From Zopfochytrium polystomum (taxonomy: Eukaryota > Chytridiomycota > Chytridiomycetes > Chytridiales > Chytridiaceae), in NCBI GenBank assembly GCA_025765615.1, contig JAIVFJ010000051.1, positions 278,705 through 342,704 on the forward strand: a stretch of DNA of 64,000 bases, read 5' to 3'. Below, piece by piece: positions 1-14,100 of the stretch. Position numbers and translations under genes: made by a program. Position 1 is the stretch's first letter. Each line of letters starts with the position of its first letter. Under the pieces are notes generated by a model that had not been told where the DNA came from, did not search any database, and saw only the letters and a program-made list of their open reading frames with translations.

Positions 1-1211
1 ACACAAGAATGAGGGCCTCTTGAATTTTCTCCACATCCGTAGCTGAAAGCAGCTCATTCAACGGAAAATCTCGCATAAGTTGATTGTACTTTTGGACTTT
101 GTCCATCGCCTCCTTCAGGCCAGTGTCGGCGAGAAAACTGACAGTAGCATGAAAACGTTTCGCATGCTTGAGAACGTCCAGGGTTAAGACGATTTGATCG
201 CTCTTCAGCTGCTCGTCAATCTGCGCAAGAACACGCTCCATGCTCAACCAGAAGTTGATCTCTTGACTTGCTGTGCCGGAAGCAGGATCACGCGAAAGTT
301 TTGTAACCTTTTGAATTTCTTTAATCCATCCGTTCACGTCTGCTTGAAGCTTGTTCAGGAACGGAGACTCGTTCACAACATCCCCAATTGCATCCACATT
401 GACAGCGTGTTCCATTTTCACGGCATTGTTCGACCGCGCGCTGGACAAGAGGGTGAATATTCAATGATATTTCTGGAATGTCCACGTTTTGCTGCAATTG
501 TAAAAGGGATAGTTCGAGTTCTGCAATCTTCTTCTTTGCCATTGGAACTCCTGGGTAGAGCGCGTGATCAGAGAGAAATGCAACAGCACGTGACCTTACC
601 AGTCTTACTATCCTTCTCATCTCTTGGAGCAGCTCCGGTGGTCTTAGCTGCAACGTACGCTTCAAAAAATGGAGCGACGGCATTATGGATGTACGAGTGG
701 AGAGCCTCGTAAGGGTTTCCTCCATCAAACGAGCCAGGTAGATTGATAAGATGTACTTGAAGCTGCATGGGCCGTGACGATTCGATGACGGGGGTTCGCT
801 TAATGAGGGCAAGCGAAGTGGCTTGAGAGTCTGAGTACGTGAGCTCAAGCTGAACGGAATACACATAACCTAAATTACCAGATGCATGCGCTGGTCAGTT
901 AAAAGATAAGAAAGCAGGATGACTTGCTTTCGTCCTTCCGGGCTTCGTTCCTCTCTTTGATCACGTACAGAACCTGGACTGCGGGGTCTGAACAAAAGCG
1001 GCGAAGTCCGTTCAGTCGTTTCTGTCGAGTTTGGTGCAAGAAGGGTGGACCGAACATCTTGTGGGTCTGCATCGAGAACAACAGGCAGCAATCTTTCAAG
1101 ATGCAGTCTAATGCTTGTCGTGTCCGCAGATGCCGAGGACGACGGAATGATCGCCGAGTTGGACGCAGTCACTGACATGCGCGTCTCGACGGGGCCAATT
1201 CCGTCTTCCAT
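1..1211 (-). CDS. DYNC1H1-like: Cytoplasmic dynein heavy chain 1, N-terminal part (cut by left edge)
   Basis: This is the start of the heavy chain of cytoplasmic dynein 1, the minus-end-directed microtubule motor. Only the first ~330 residues of the tail are inside the window. The start ATG at 1209-1211 has an in-frame stop just upstream. The second exon (~570-855) carries the hallmark [11 protein letters not shown] and [13 protein letters not shown]. After an intron ending near 540 come [16 protein letters not shown] and [11 protein letters not shown]. Later blocks are [51 protein letters not shown] and [11 protein letters not shown]. All are typical of the conserved DYNC1H1 tail and absent from axonemal heavy chains. 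The frame changes near 395-425 without room for an intron, so a one-base assembly indel is likely. The first intron (about 855-910) is my least certain boundary. Confidence 0.93.
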
Positions 1212-3219
1212 GCCGAAGCTTTACCAAATGTCAGCGAATGGCGCTGCAATCCTTGGAAGAAACAAAGGACGATTGATTGTAAGATCAGCCAGAAGCCTTT
1301 GGGGCAGGATGACGCCGCGGTACTGTGCCTCGACGAGCGCACATTGGATCGTGCGGCGGATGTTTCCGTGGTTTGACGCCATCCCGATATCCCATTTCCC
1401 CAAACGGGCTATCGCCGTCCATACCTTACAATGACCTTACTATGAAGATCGCCGACCTCTTGTGATCGGGACCTAAGATGTCAACTAAAAGGGCAGAAAC
1501 CATTAATTTTTGGTGGGTAGTGGATTGCATAGAAATGAGCCTGGATTCGTTTGATGGTTGCGATTGGAGGATGATGCCAAGCAAGCTCGGCCGCGACATA
1601 CGCGCCCGACCCCCAACACCCCGATGGCCTTGGAGACAGCTCTCTCTTTTCCTCCAACCACACTCCCGACGGGGTCAATGCCATGCAAGCATCGACCAGG
1701 GAGAATGCAATCAGAGCTGGCTCCTCACCTATGTCAGCGTATGGTACAGTAATCGTGAGTTTCGATAGAGGAAGATCTGATCGGAAAGATGGCGGAGAGT
1801 CGGTTAGTGATCGGTAGCATGGGACTGGAACCCCTCACAAGTCGAACGACGCGCAGCAATCGGTGTTGTGCGAATTTTCAATCACGTGACTTTATTCACT
1901 TGGAGCTTGAGCGGCCACCCAATTTAAAGAGACGTGGGGATTCGGCGCCGTACCAAGGATCGTTTGTAATCCAGAAACCCAAACGGAGGCAGGATTGAAT
2001 CAAAAAAGAAGCTGTATATGCCGGTCATCACACGCTATTTGGGAGCAAACGACCGACACTCAACGTCCCCAAGCCCGTTTGCGCTGGCATTATTGTTAAT
2101 CTCAAGCGGCCTGCTGGGACCGTCGCTCCTGGGGTGCCGCAGGCTATGGACGTACGATATCAACACGCGAAGCTCGTACAGGGGAAACAGCAGCGGCGCA
2201 ATCAGCTCTCGCCTCTTCCATTGCGCGACACCGTTGGCGGTCCCAACGGCCCCACCGGTTCGAATTGGCGTCGTCGTCTTTCGGCTTGCGCAGCCGTCCG
2301 TCGTCGCGTCTCAGCATTGAACATTTTCCGCAGTCTCCCCAGCGCGGCAAGGTGAGGGGGAGCTGTGGTAAATAGTGTGGGGCAGATTGGAGCAAGAACT
2401 TGTCGGTGGCGTGGAAAAAAAGGGGCGGCGACACAAGCCACTGAGAAAGCCCAAGAAAGGCCTTGGCGAAGTAGCGGTGGCGAGCCTATGTCCCACGATA
2501 ACTCTGTCCAATGTTCAATAAATACTTTATTCATCGGCCTCACGGGTTACTTGATCTGGTCTGAGAGATACAGACAGGCAGGAACACAGACAGACAGACA
2601 GAGAAGCACTTGCAAAGAGGCCCCCATCATCGAACCTGGCTGGGTCGGTTAAAGACGGGCCTGTTGGGTAAAGGGGAATGAAGGAATGCAGTTGGGAACG
2701 TACCTATTAGAAGAAAACGACGAAACGGAAAGGAAAATTCAAAGGACGAAACCAGCGATGAGCAGTTCGGGAGGAAGAGACCGATAATATACGATGGGAG
2801 CCAAGCACGAAATCAGGCGCCCATGCGCGCTCAAGCCGAACAACCCAGGTCATCCACGGCTTCCAAGGCCGATCCACAAGAGCTTAGAATTTCGAAATTC
2901 GAACAGGCTCGAGGTGGCGAATAACCAGTGACAAGCTGGAAAAGGAAGTTCTATTGTTGTTCGGCCCATTCTATGTGTGACAAACGATGGAGGAGATGAA
3001 GGGTAGTAGGTACTAAAGAGAGAAACAATCATTCAAGAGAGGAAATGGAAGTGAGGGAAAGAGAGAAAGAGGCAAGCGTGAGCAAGAGTGCGACAGAGGG
3101 AGGGAAAGGGAGAGAGAGAGAGAGGAATCGACAAAGGGTGGCCCGAATAGGGTGAGAGGTGGTCCATGGCAGTTATGCGCACACAAACAGGACCGCCAAA
3201 GGCCCAGCAAACAACAACT

Positions 3220-3545
3220 GTTCTGGCAGATCGGAGCAAAGTCAGTCCGAAGCCCGTCACTCAAGTCAGGCCAGGGCCACGCCAGACACAACCTGTCACA
3301 TGCGCGGCTAAGCAGGTGCAGAGTGCCGCCTTGGCATTAAATGCCCCGTTGTGTTAGTCTGCACTCGGACCGAAGGGAAAAGAGTGTAATTGGAGACGGC
3401 ACCAGACAAGGGAGACAAGAGTGTTCTGACAAATTGGGCAAGCTCTGTCCGAAGCCTGTCACTCAAGTTGGGCTCGGACCACGTTAGACACAGCGTGTCA
3501 CATGTGCGGCTAAGAAGTTCAAACGTGTTGGCATTCAACGCGTTA
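3220..3545. repeat. Diverged direct repeat, ~125 bp, two copies
   Basis: Copy 1 (about 3220-3347) and copy 2 (about 3421-3545) share CCGAAGCC, GTCACTCAAGT, a CACGNNAGACACA block, GTGTCACATG-like sequence, GCGGCTAAG and TTGGCATT in the same order. They differ by many substitutions. On the minus strand both copies encode related peptides (LSRTCDTLCL against LSRACDRLCL), so this may be an old duplicated coding or transposon fragment. I cannot assign a family. Confidence 0.6.
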
Positions 3546-3710
3546 GTCTTGCTTGACGCCAAGTCCAACCGCACCGTGAGGCAGCGGTGGAGCTTTGGGT
3601 GGGCTGAGTAAGTGTAGGTGGGATGAAGGTGGAGGATTAGGTGTCTATCTATGGGGTGTGATGAGGTGTGGTGTTTGCGGGGTGGGTGGTGAGGATGGCG
3701 CAGTAGGGTG

Positions 3711-3986
3711 AAGTCGAAGTTAAGTTCAGAGGGGTGGAGAGTGAAAAAGATTGATGACATTGAACACTAGGACAAGATGAGGCGGAGAGTAAAACGCAGA
3801 GCCAAGAAGAGGTTTGGGGAGGAGGAAAAAAGTGGAGACGGCAGGAAGGGTCGAAGTTGGCTTTGAGGGCAGGTTCAGAGTGATGCAGAGTGCAAAGTCC
3901 TGAAAGACTGGGCAATATGACACAGAGAGTATACAGCAGAGCCAAGAAGGGTTTGGGTGAAGAGAAAAAAGGTGGAGACGGCAAGA
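3711..3986. repeat. Diverged tandem repeat, ~138 bp, two units
   Basis: Unit A (about 3711-3848) and unit B (3849-3986) are adjacent and share GTCGAAGTT, GTTCAGAG, GCAGAGCCAAGAAG, GGTTTGGG and GTGGAGACGGCA in order, at an offset of 137-140 bp. The spacing is kept while single bases have diverged. No open frame with recognisable function is present. Confidence 0.65.
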
Positions 3987-5189
3987 AGTGTTTGCTGAGG
4001 TGGAAAGGTCTGGGTTTGTTGGCGACAAAGACTTGGATTTGATTTGACACCCGAGTAAGGGTGAAGCGCGAGACGTGGGTTGGAACATCGTGGGAGAAGG
4101 CATCAGACCGAGAGAAAGTGAGGAGCTAGGATTGGCTTTTGGACTTTTCAATTTTTTTTTTTTTTTTTTTTTGTTTTTGGGGGGTGGGCGGGTAAACTGC
4201 CAGAAAGTTTGGAGAAATGAATCCATCGAGGAAATCATTTCTTTCTACCGTTTTCGCGCGACTGGATCGCTTCTCGCGAGGGGGACAAGCGTGAGTGGTC
4301 CTTCAGTGGAGCGGATGGAAGTTCGCCCAAACGGGAGCCAAGTCACCAGCATCAGCCGCATCTTGGCTTGCAGGTATGTGGCCGGTAACAGGCAGCTTTT
4401 TACGGTAGGGGTTTCAACTTTGAGGTCCACTTTAGGAGTGGCGAAGTGCGAGGATAGGGGTCTGTCGGCAGCCGATGCAAACATGAGGACCACTCACATA
4501 CCTTGCTTAGGGCGACCCACGCACGGTTAGGAGCGCGGAAAGCTCCAAAGTGAGACTGGTTAGGAGACTGGTTCTTGCGGATCTTTTTTTTTTTTTTTGA
4601 TTTTTAATTTTTTTTTTCTTTGGATGGGGACGGAAAATCCGTTCGGCCATCGGCTGGTGGGTCTTCTGTAGACTTGCTTGCTTGCAGCGGGCGCGGGTTA
4701 ATTGGGGCGTGGCGGTCGAGTCGGTCCATGGCTCGGTCTTGGTCAGGTCAGGTCAGGTCAGTCGGAGGCGCGAGGCGGGGGAGCGAGAGCGAGAGCGGCG
4801 GGGCAAGGATAGGAGGGGGAGGGGGCTCCGGTGGGCGCGTATTTATTTATTATACCCACCCGCTCTGTGCGTCGTTCTTCATCTTCAGCCCTCGTCTGTC
4901 GCGATCGGTCGCGTTGCCCTCCGTCAGCCAACATTAATAAAATCACGGCGACGAGACAATGTTGCTCTTGGGGGGTGTGGCGGAGGCGGGTCTGTCTCCG
5001 CCCCTGTCCCGGTTCGGGGTGGGTGGGAGGCAGTGTGTGACGCGGTGATGGTGGACGGTCGTGCACGTGAGACACTCTCGCCGGTTCAAAAGAAAACACG
5101 AAAAAGTTCGTATAGGACGAGTTTATTCTAAAGGTGGGCGAGGAACAAGCAATGCCCTTGAAGCAACAACACAAGCATTACCCGATCGT

Positions 5190-8100
5190 CTACTCTGTCA
5201 ATTGACACTGAATTGGGGGGAAAGCCAAAGTCACTTAACGGCTCAAAAATGTGCACAAGGAGATAACGTACCAGTAGCGCCACACCCTTGGCGATCCAGT
5301 AATCCGGCGGACGGTCCGTTGGAAGTTTGACTGCAATGACAAAGTTGGTCGAGTGCCCTGTCGTCGATAGCGTGCCAGCACGCGCCGACGTCTTGTAAAG
5401 TGGACAAGTGTAAAGTTTGGGGTCGTCCTGTGGGGTCTGAGTAGGAATAAACCTGAGTAGGGGCATGGTCTTAAAACAGAGTTTGTGGAATCAAATTAGC
5501 ATGACATAAGGGCCTTCTAGGCCGACAATGTGGTAAGAGGGCTTACTGAAAACATCTCCATTGGGTAAGAGTCTTGCAGAACGCGTTTCTTCCGATTCCA
5601 CCTCGCTCCCTCGATGAAAAGACCGCGTATAAGGACGCTATCGCAATCTGGGTATATTTGCAGACTCGGATCTGACCCTGTCGACGGAGTTTGCGGCGGC
5701 GGAGGCGGTGCTGTGCCCCCTACGGCTGCATCACCAGCTGGTAAGGCCGGTAATCTTGAGTCCACTCCAGTCACTGAGGGGTCGTTGTCGATTGCTGGAT
5801 CCCCGTCTTCGTATTCCGTTGCTCGGTACGCAAACAGCAAACTATCGATTGGGACATTGTATTTCCTTGCATGATTTTGGAGGACGCCCGTGAGGAAACC
5901 TGTCGGGAAATTGTTCAGATAGGTGCACCGCGAGAATGTGTGACATTATGAAGCGTCAAATTTGTTCCTCGACCAAAATTACCTTGTGGGAAGAAGAGTC
6001 CCGGCAGCCAAAAGCACGAAGGTTGACCTTTGTCAATCCAGTTGTACAGAAACTCAACTCGAAGTTTTAGGTCCTTAACCCATGATGCTAGAGGCTTCAG
6101 CGAAGGGTACGCAATGTTAGCCCATGCGGCCGGGACCTGAGAAAATTCGTTCAAATTAGAGAAGGGTTTATCGTCTTGCGGCAGCCAACCTCATTGTTCA
6201 ACAGACTGTTAAACACCAGCTCCAGCTCAAAGCTCATCACCACCAGACCCTTGACAGCTTTCAGTAAATTTTCGAGGGATGCCTTTAAAGCCGTCAGCAG
6301 CTTGTTGAAGCGAGCTGCCTCCTGCATGAGAACAGTACTCAGCGAGTTGAGCATCCGGCCAGACTCGTCTTTCTTGAACATCATTTCGAGAACGTGGTTC
6401 GTCGTGTGAACAATCGCTCCCCTGGTATCGGGCCTGATGATGTCGGTGTCCAGGTCCACCACCAGTAGATTTGGCAGATTCTCGAGCACTTGCGATGCGA
6501 TTGCAGCGACGAGCTCCTCGGAGCTCATTCCAGCCCCCGCTCCTCCTCCAGACCCTGCCAACCGAGGCTGAACATCGAGGATGGACTTCACGATGCGCTT
6601 CGCCTCCTGCAGCTGGAAGCTGATGTTTGCATTTTCGTGCATGCCAAAGATGGATGGTTCCTCCGTGAAGGGCAACGAGTCGATGTAAGTTCGAAACGCG
6701 GCGAGGTCGCCGTCGGGAGGAGCAAAGTAAATTCCAGAAGGAGAAAACCTGTATGCGTCGTCGAAGATGGATGTGGTGTAGTACTTGGCCAGTATCGACT
6801 TGAGAGTTCTGCGATCCCAGTCATCCGTCACACGGCCACCGAAAGTAATGTCTCCGGTCAGGTACAAGAGAGCGTCCCAGGGTATTGATTTGGGGGAGTC
6901 GCGGAGCGTATTTTTAAGGATGGTAATGCTGACCTCAAGATCTGCATTCGACCAATCGTACAGAATGTTCCATCCAAGCGGGCCAAACTTCTTTCGCTCG
7001 TGGATGATGGCATTGAAGAAACACAATCCAAACAAAAGCTTCCGGAATTTGACACCTTGGGGTGCATTTTCTTCGAAAAGGTCCTGAGATATATCGGCAA
7101 AGCTGCGGGCGACGTTGGCGCGAAGTCCCTTTGGAGGCTCGTTTGTTACTTTGACGCCGTCTTGAAGAACGGATATCGGGAAGATCTTCGAAGGCATGGA
7201 TGACAGGAAAAGACGGAAGGAGGGGTGAACTTTGGTCTCCGGCAATGAAAATTCCTTGATTATGGTTTCCAAGCGGTTCATCCACGACTTGGCAAGGTGG
7301 CAGTTTTGCAAAAAGACCCAGTCTCCTGAAGCTATCGCCCTACGAAGAAGCTCCTCAGCGATTGGTCCTTGCCCTTGACCCAACGATATCATATGTAAGC
7401 GGTCCAGCATGTTTAGGTCTTTGCTGCTTGCCAGCTTCATTAGGAGGGAAACTGGGTCGGAACCAACAGACAAAATGAATATCATTGGGGTTGACGGCTC
7501 GGTGTCCTTATATGACTTGGCCAGGTCTAACGGAGGTATGTCGATGAACTCCTGGCCCAGATTGGCTTTGACGAACTGAATCAAGGCCGCTACTAGCTTC
7601 TCCTCCCAAATAACTTTAACCAGTATTAGTCTGTGGAAATCGGACAGGCGGTGATTTTCGTTCCCAGGAATAGGTTCGAGGAAGGGGTTGTCCGAGTTAA
7701 TAATATCCTCCCATTCCGACCCATACATCGAGATATGATCGACAAGATAGTTGAACTGAGGTATTCCAGTGGACAAGTCGTAAATATTTTGCCACATGTT
7801 CTGACTAAGCCATCTGAAGTTCGGTTTGGACGGAAGGTCCTTTGCAAGCCGGGCTCCTCCGCGAAGGAAGAAATTCCATTCGGCATCGAGAATATCTCCT
7901 CGTTGCCTCATGATGGCGATGGCAATCATAAACGCGTAGATTAATTTGTGAGACTCGAACAAACCCCGGCTTACGTTCGAAAATATCGCTGCAGTGCAGT
8001 TCTTACAGAGTGTTTGGATCCGGACCGAGAGGTTGTCACTTCGTGGGCTTTCGATAATGCAAAGGTTGAACAAGTTCTTGAAATACTTGAGGGAGAATTG

Positions 8101-11100
8101 GTACATCGGATCCATTTCTGACAGGTCCGCAACAACAAAATAGAGCAGGTATCCCCGAATTGCTACTGGTCGATATTTTTCGCGGGCAGAATTTATCTCC
8201 AACTCGGTCACTTCGGCCTGCACCACCCGTTCTTTAATAGCCGCGGACGTCACCTTTGATTGGTTTAATGTGTCGATAAGCTCCTCGTCGTCAAGGATGT
8301 TGCCTTGAGAGTTGAACAACATTTTGAGAATCTTGTCCTCGATGTCCTTCAGCTGCTTCTTGTCGTTTGCAATGTTCACGATAAGAGAATTTCGCTGCTC
8401 TTCCAGCTCTGGACGCTCGAGTTTCACAACGTCCGCCAGCAGTTGGCCTTCGAGACCCTGTGGAGTCACCGTGAAATTGATAATCGTCACTTTAATGCAG
8501 ATTTCTGGCAGGTAATGAGGATTGGCAAGCTTCGTCGTTATGTACAGTCTGAAGTTTCTGTCGTATTCAACAAGCGAATCGCCAAGCTTCATCATAAGGC
8601 GGCCTCCCTGCCGCGTAATCTGCTTTAACAAGAGCGGCTCGAGCGCAGGATCAAGAGTTTCGCCAACATCTTCGATGAGAACGGCCTGCCCAGTCCGCAC
8701 GGCATTTTCTAAAGACCGAAGGAACTTGCTCTCAGTGAGTTTGATGACCTTTAGGTTGTTCCCTTCAAGATTTCGAATCCAGCGATTTGCCTGGCCTTGA
8801 GGGTCTATCATTAGCGGCCATCGGCGTCCTCGCATCACAAGGATTCCGTTTTCAGTTGAGAGGGTGTCTGCTGGTAAACCCTGTATGTTCCAAGTCTCTC
8901 ACAACTGCAGGGTTCCGCTAAATGATCCACCAGTTGAAATGTTTCAGAGACTGGAACTCCAACATCTTGGCATTTCCTAATCCAGAGCACGACAAGCTCC
9001 TGCCTAAAAACGCTCGTAAAGGCGCCATAGTATGCGACGCTGGCAGCGCATAGAAAAATGTTCCCAATAAGTGCTTCGATCTGCTCATTTAGAGCATTCA
9101 CTGATTCGCTCCATCGCACCTGCTCGTCGGCGAGCGCCAAGGTCAGTTTGCTCGCGCGTGCCAGGCGAAGCGTCGTTTCTTCCATTTTGTCGGCCAAAAT
9201 CTTCTTGCTCGCAATTGAGCTTTCGTACTTTTGCTTGAGCTTGTCGAGTTGATTTTCAACGTCTTGGAGCGCGGCAGTTTTTTCTGCTAGTTTTGCCATC
9301 GTCTGCTCCAGGGTTTGCTGGGCTTCTTCGAGGCGGCGGCGCTTTGGTGCGACTTCCTTGAAAACGCGAGAATAGAGATCCATTGCGATTACCCACATCA
9401 CCATCGATTTGCAGGCTCTCGAGACTTTCTCGACTGTCTCGGGGTTGAAGCCCGGATTTTGCACATACTTTTGCAGTTTCTTGATGATGGCCTCCGGAAT
9501 GTTGTCCTTGTCGTACTCCGCCATTTTCTTCATAAACTGAGGATCGGACAGAAGCTTTTTGCTGCTGTCCCAGTCGGGTTTAACCTTGAAGAGAATACAA
9601 ATCGCCTCCATGACTAACAGAACCAGATCAGGGGGTTTAGAGAAAACTTTCAACTCGGCAATGTCCTTTTTCTCGAGGGCGTCGAGAGCTTTGTAAGCAG
9701 CTTCCAAAGCTGGCAGGGCCTCATCGAGGTCTTTTTGAGCTTCTGCAGCAATAGCCTCAGTGGCTACGGCTTTCTCCCGCACGGCCGTTTCTTCCACCGC
9801 CACTACTTTCCGAACACCGTCGGCAGTTTCTTGATCTTTCGATATCTTAACCATGAGAGCCTCAGTATCTGCTGCGCGCTGTTGCAGCTCTGGTCCCAGT
9901 TGCTGGAGTTCAACCTGCATGTTCGCAACAAGGTCATTCGTTTCAAGGAGCTTATTCAAACCATTTCTCAGCCTATCTCTACTTGCGCCAAGCTCCCTTC
10001 GTTTCTCTTGAAGCATGCTGACGTAGAGATTAATAAGCTCCAAGTACGACGTCGGTGTCGTGTAATAGCGGCGCCGTAACTCCTCGTAAAATCGCTTTGC
10101 CATGGCTCCAACAGACATGTGGATTTCGACACACATGGTCGCGATTTTCGACTTCATGTCGTCGGATCCTAGGTCAACAAACTCCAAGAATCGCTGAGAC
10201 ACGGAGAGAAGCGCATCCTCTGGCCACTCATCGAACCAATCGATCGTGGAGCAGTTAACGAGGGAAGGGAACATCCTGCATCGGTTTCGGAATGTATCTC
10301 CGACGGGGCTCGTGGCCAAAACAATGTGTAGGTTGTCGCGGACTCGGCTTATAAAGAATTGGAAAACAGTATCGCGGTCTTCAGGTTCGCCCCTTTCACG
10401 CAGAATAGGTCGCAGTTGACCGAGAATCTTTTCTCTCTCATCCAGCTCGAAGAGGTTGGGCACTTCGCCAGAGTTGAGAACGCTATTGATATCCTCAAGG
10501 AAGGTTTCCTTTTTAATTTGAGTGTCCGAAAGCAAGAACACGGTTTGCTTTCCTTCCAGCCCCGCACTGATGTACAGTTTTTTCAAGTCTTCCCTCCACT
10601 CAACGTCCCCGTAGGTCCGCGTCAACTCAACTTGGAAACAGTGATAATCCGAAATATGGCAAGCCAGGCGAGTCAAAGACTGCTTTCCTGTCCCGCCGAC
10701 CCCTACGAGGAGGGCGTTTCCGCGGGGTTGGCGAAGGATCCTTGAAATTCTGGAAATGTGCTGTCGGGCATCCAGGAAGAAGATGAGCCGGACCTCCTTG
10801 TTCATCGTGACGTTGTACTCCTCCAAGTACTCCTCAAGAGCGTGGTTGAGTCCCTTCATGTCCTCGATTTCGACATATTCCCGGTCGCTCGGCGGAACAC
10901 CTCGCTTCAAAAAGTCTCCAAACATGATCGGCTCCTCCGCAAGCAGGTTTGGGGGAATCTTAGTGCCAAAGTTCTTGTCGACGATAGTCGACAAGAGTTG
11001 GTTGAAGTAAGCTCTATCTACGCCATCAATAAGGCGGTCGTGGAAGACTCGCGATGCTTCATGGCAAAACAACCGAGCAATATCCTCTCTGGCCGTGCAG

Positions 11101-14100
11101 TGTTGGGGCTTCACTTGCAAGATGCCTTGAACAACTTTTGAAAGGTCGCGCAGATTGAACGTATAGTGGGACTTTGCTGGTGTAGGCAGCAGTTCGGTGC
11201 ACATGCAGTGGTAAACCTCGATGGCAGACGTCACGATCGCCTCTGTTGACTGACGTATTTCCGTTGTAAAGGGTTTCAAAAATCCCTCCACAATCGACTT
11301 GAAAATCTTTCCAAGCGAGTAGTCGCTGGCCGCGGGAATATTTAGGATATTGAAATGGCGAAGAAATCTTGGTGTAACATTGTTGCGACCTCCACCGGGA
11401 GGAGCACAGCACGCGACCAGTTCAATGTCCTGAATAACTTTCCAGGTAAGCTTCTCCCGATCGTAAAAGCCTCCAAAGTCAACATATTGTCGGAGCAACT
11501 CAATTGGTGGCTGGGAACCATACGTATCCAGCTTCGGCATGTTGAGATCATCCACAAACAGCACTATCTTTTTGAAGCCTGTCGGTGCGCCGGAAATGTT
11601 CTTTCTCTTCTTCTCCAGCTTAAGCTCCATGATTTGCTGAGTTTGCGCGCTGCTTGTTTGCGCGGAAAAGTTCAAAAACAGCGGCAAGAATCCATCGCGC
11701 CTACTGATCTTGCTGAGCAAATCTTGAACGATGACCGACTTGCCTACACCCGTGTTGCCGGAGAACAAGGTTCTGAAGCCGTTTGTCAAGAGCGCTTCCA
11801 ATAAATAAGAGTATTTTACAGTCTCCGGCGTGGGAACGATCATCTTGAAGTATGGAGTCTCCGATGAGTACTCAAATTGCGGAACCATCTCATCCCAAGA
11901 GGTGAATCCTCTGTTTTTAAAGTCCACAAAGAAGGAAAACACATTGCCGGTTGACGGAAGGTGCACGTCCGGAATAGGGTTCGCGTCGAGGCTCTCTCGA
12001 ACAAAGGAGTCGAATGAATCTTGGTATCCGTCAGCTAGGTTCCCGCCAAGCGACCATACGTAGCAGAAAACAAAAATGTGGCTGAAGAGGCTTTTAATGT
12101 CGCTAAACTGGAGCGTGTAGTCCAAATCAGGGCGGTTGATAAAAGTCGTTATCAATTTGCACAGTGAAGCGACCAAGTTGAGATTGACGGAGTTGATGTA
12201 CTCTTTGCAGTTCCTTCGGATAAACTGCAGACCTTTTTCCACAAACGTTCCAAACAGCTGCGTTAGAACTTCCCTCAGATCGCTGTTGACGACGTCCGGA
12301 AGCTGTCTCAGCCACTTTTTGACAAATGGCCACCAGCCGATGCTGGTAGGATCCATGTACACCATACCACATCGACTCACAGTTGCCGGGGATGCAACGG
12401 CCAGGTCAGCAACCTCAAAAAGCATGTGCATTGAACTGCTCATCTTGATGCGTTCACCGTTTATAAGAGTCAAGAGCTTGTTGTCATCCAAGACTGTATT
12501 CATGTTTTCGATCCACAGCGCATCAACTGGCCCGTCACAAACGGTCCATTTCTCGTCTGGGCTCGTGTCCGCAACCTGCTCCCTGAAAACCACTCCTATG
12601 AGACCGTCTTTCCACTCCATCGTGGCGAGGTTAAATTCCCCATACAGCTCCGTCATCGCGACGCACTGATAGCAACATCGGTCAGGCAATCTTTCTGACA
12701 GGCCTCTCTTCTTACCTTAGGATTTAAAACCCACGTCTTCACTTTTTGGAAATCTGGAGAAGACGGGTGCTTTTCTTTGATCCTGCCGCAAGCATCTTGG
12801 AGGAGCTCGTAGCAGGTGGTCTTTCCGCCACCCGTTGGACCGACTAACATAACGCCGTGCCTAATCTTCATAGTCTCGTATAGTTGGCAAACACGAGAGA
12901 TGAAAGCGTCAACTATTTCCAGGCTCTTTTCGCTCATTATGGCGCGAACTGTGTTGCTCAAGAGCTCAAAGTCCTTCTCGCTGCACGTAACGCCGGGGAA
13001 CAAATCTTGCAGTATTCCGCGGAAAAGTCCGACGTCCTCAGCAAGGAACTTTGGCAAGTTTGAGTCTCGCAAAGAACGGATCAAAACAACATCCTCGCTG
13101 AGGTCCGGAGAGGCACGTTTCAGGGACCCCGCCATAATGAGGACGGATTTGACAGCTCGCATACCAAAGTCGTAATGGTCCTGTTGCGAAAGCTGCTCGG
13201 AGCATAGCTTGTAGAGATTAACAACTTTGCCTGCCAAAACCTTGGCGTTTTCAAACCCTTCTGAAAACAACATGATTTCGGCAATCAACCCGTAATCTGC
13301 AGGGGGGCTTAATTGTAAATAATTACTGATAATAAATGAAAATGACCAACCGGGAATCATCATCGCAATGGGTCTAAACAAAGCTTTCAGATTATCTGGC
13401 AGTTCGGTTCGGCCGGCATAGCCAGGGTTCATGGTGATGAAAGCCGCGCATGTGTCAATGAGCCGTATCTCCCGGCCTTCAAAGTTGAACTTTGTTAACT
13501 TCAGGTCTTTCGCATTCTTGATCGTCAGCAGCTGCTGGGCGATAACCGACAGCACCTCGATATCGATACGATTAAACTCGTCGAAGCAGCACCAGGCTCC
13601 GGACTGGGCGAGGCCTGCAAACATTTTGCCCATCATCTTATAATCCAGCCCGTCCGAACAATTGAAGACAACACACTGCCGCGCCAGCGCTTTCCCGAGG
13701 TCTTTCACCGTCTCGGTCTTGCCAGTCCCGGCAGGTCCCACGGGCGAACCGCCCAGATTCAGCTGCATGGCGCCGCAAAGTGTGAGGTAGCATCGATCAG
13801 TGAGCGGTGTGATGACGAGCCGCGGCGAGCAACCAAGATACTCGTATCCGTACAGGAACGACGACGAAGCCATTCTGACCGTGCACGAATCCGAGTCCAC
13901 GTCCCAGTAGTACCGCTGCTGCTTGACCCACTCAAAGTCGCCGATGCCGCTGACTTTGGAGTTGACCAGGGACTGGACAATGTCGCGGTTGTGAACGTCG
14001 ATTGTGATGACCGCGCCCAAGATCGCGCGCTGGATCTTGGTGAGGTCGCCGCGGACCAATGACGCGGCGCCCGACAGGTTGCTGATGCACTTGTTTCTGA

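Larger units (their letters stand above)
1212..5189. other. Gene-poor interval between two dynein genes
   Basis: I find no convincing gene here. Open frames are short and of biased composition. The interval includes the upstream region of the cytoplasmic dynein gene and the 3' flank of the DNAH6-type gene. It holds an (ACAG)n microsatellite near 2572-2602, a purine-rich GA tract near 3108-3122, two families of degenerate direct repeats (listed separately), a long T run at 4151-4172, T-rich tracts at 4585-4618 and a (GGTCA)n run near 4740-4760. A minus-strand frame near 2144-2434 is open but matches nothing I know. Confidence 0.6.

Noticed and set aside
1800..1865. tRNA-like sequence (GGTAGCATGGGACT resembles a D-arm/anticodon stretch)
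   Set aside because: No acceptor or T-stem pairing can be drawn and the T-loop consensus is missing.
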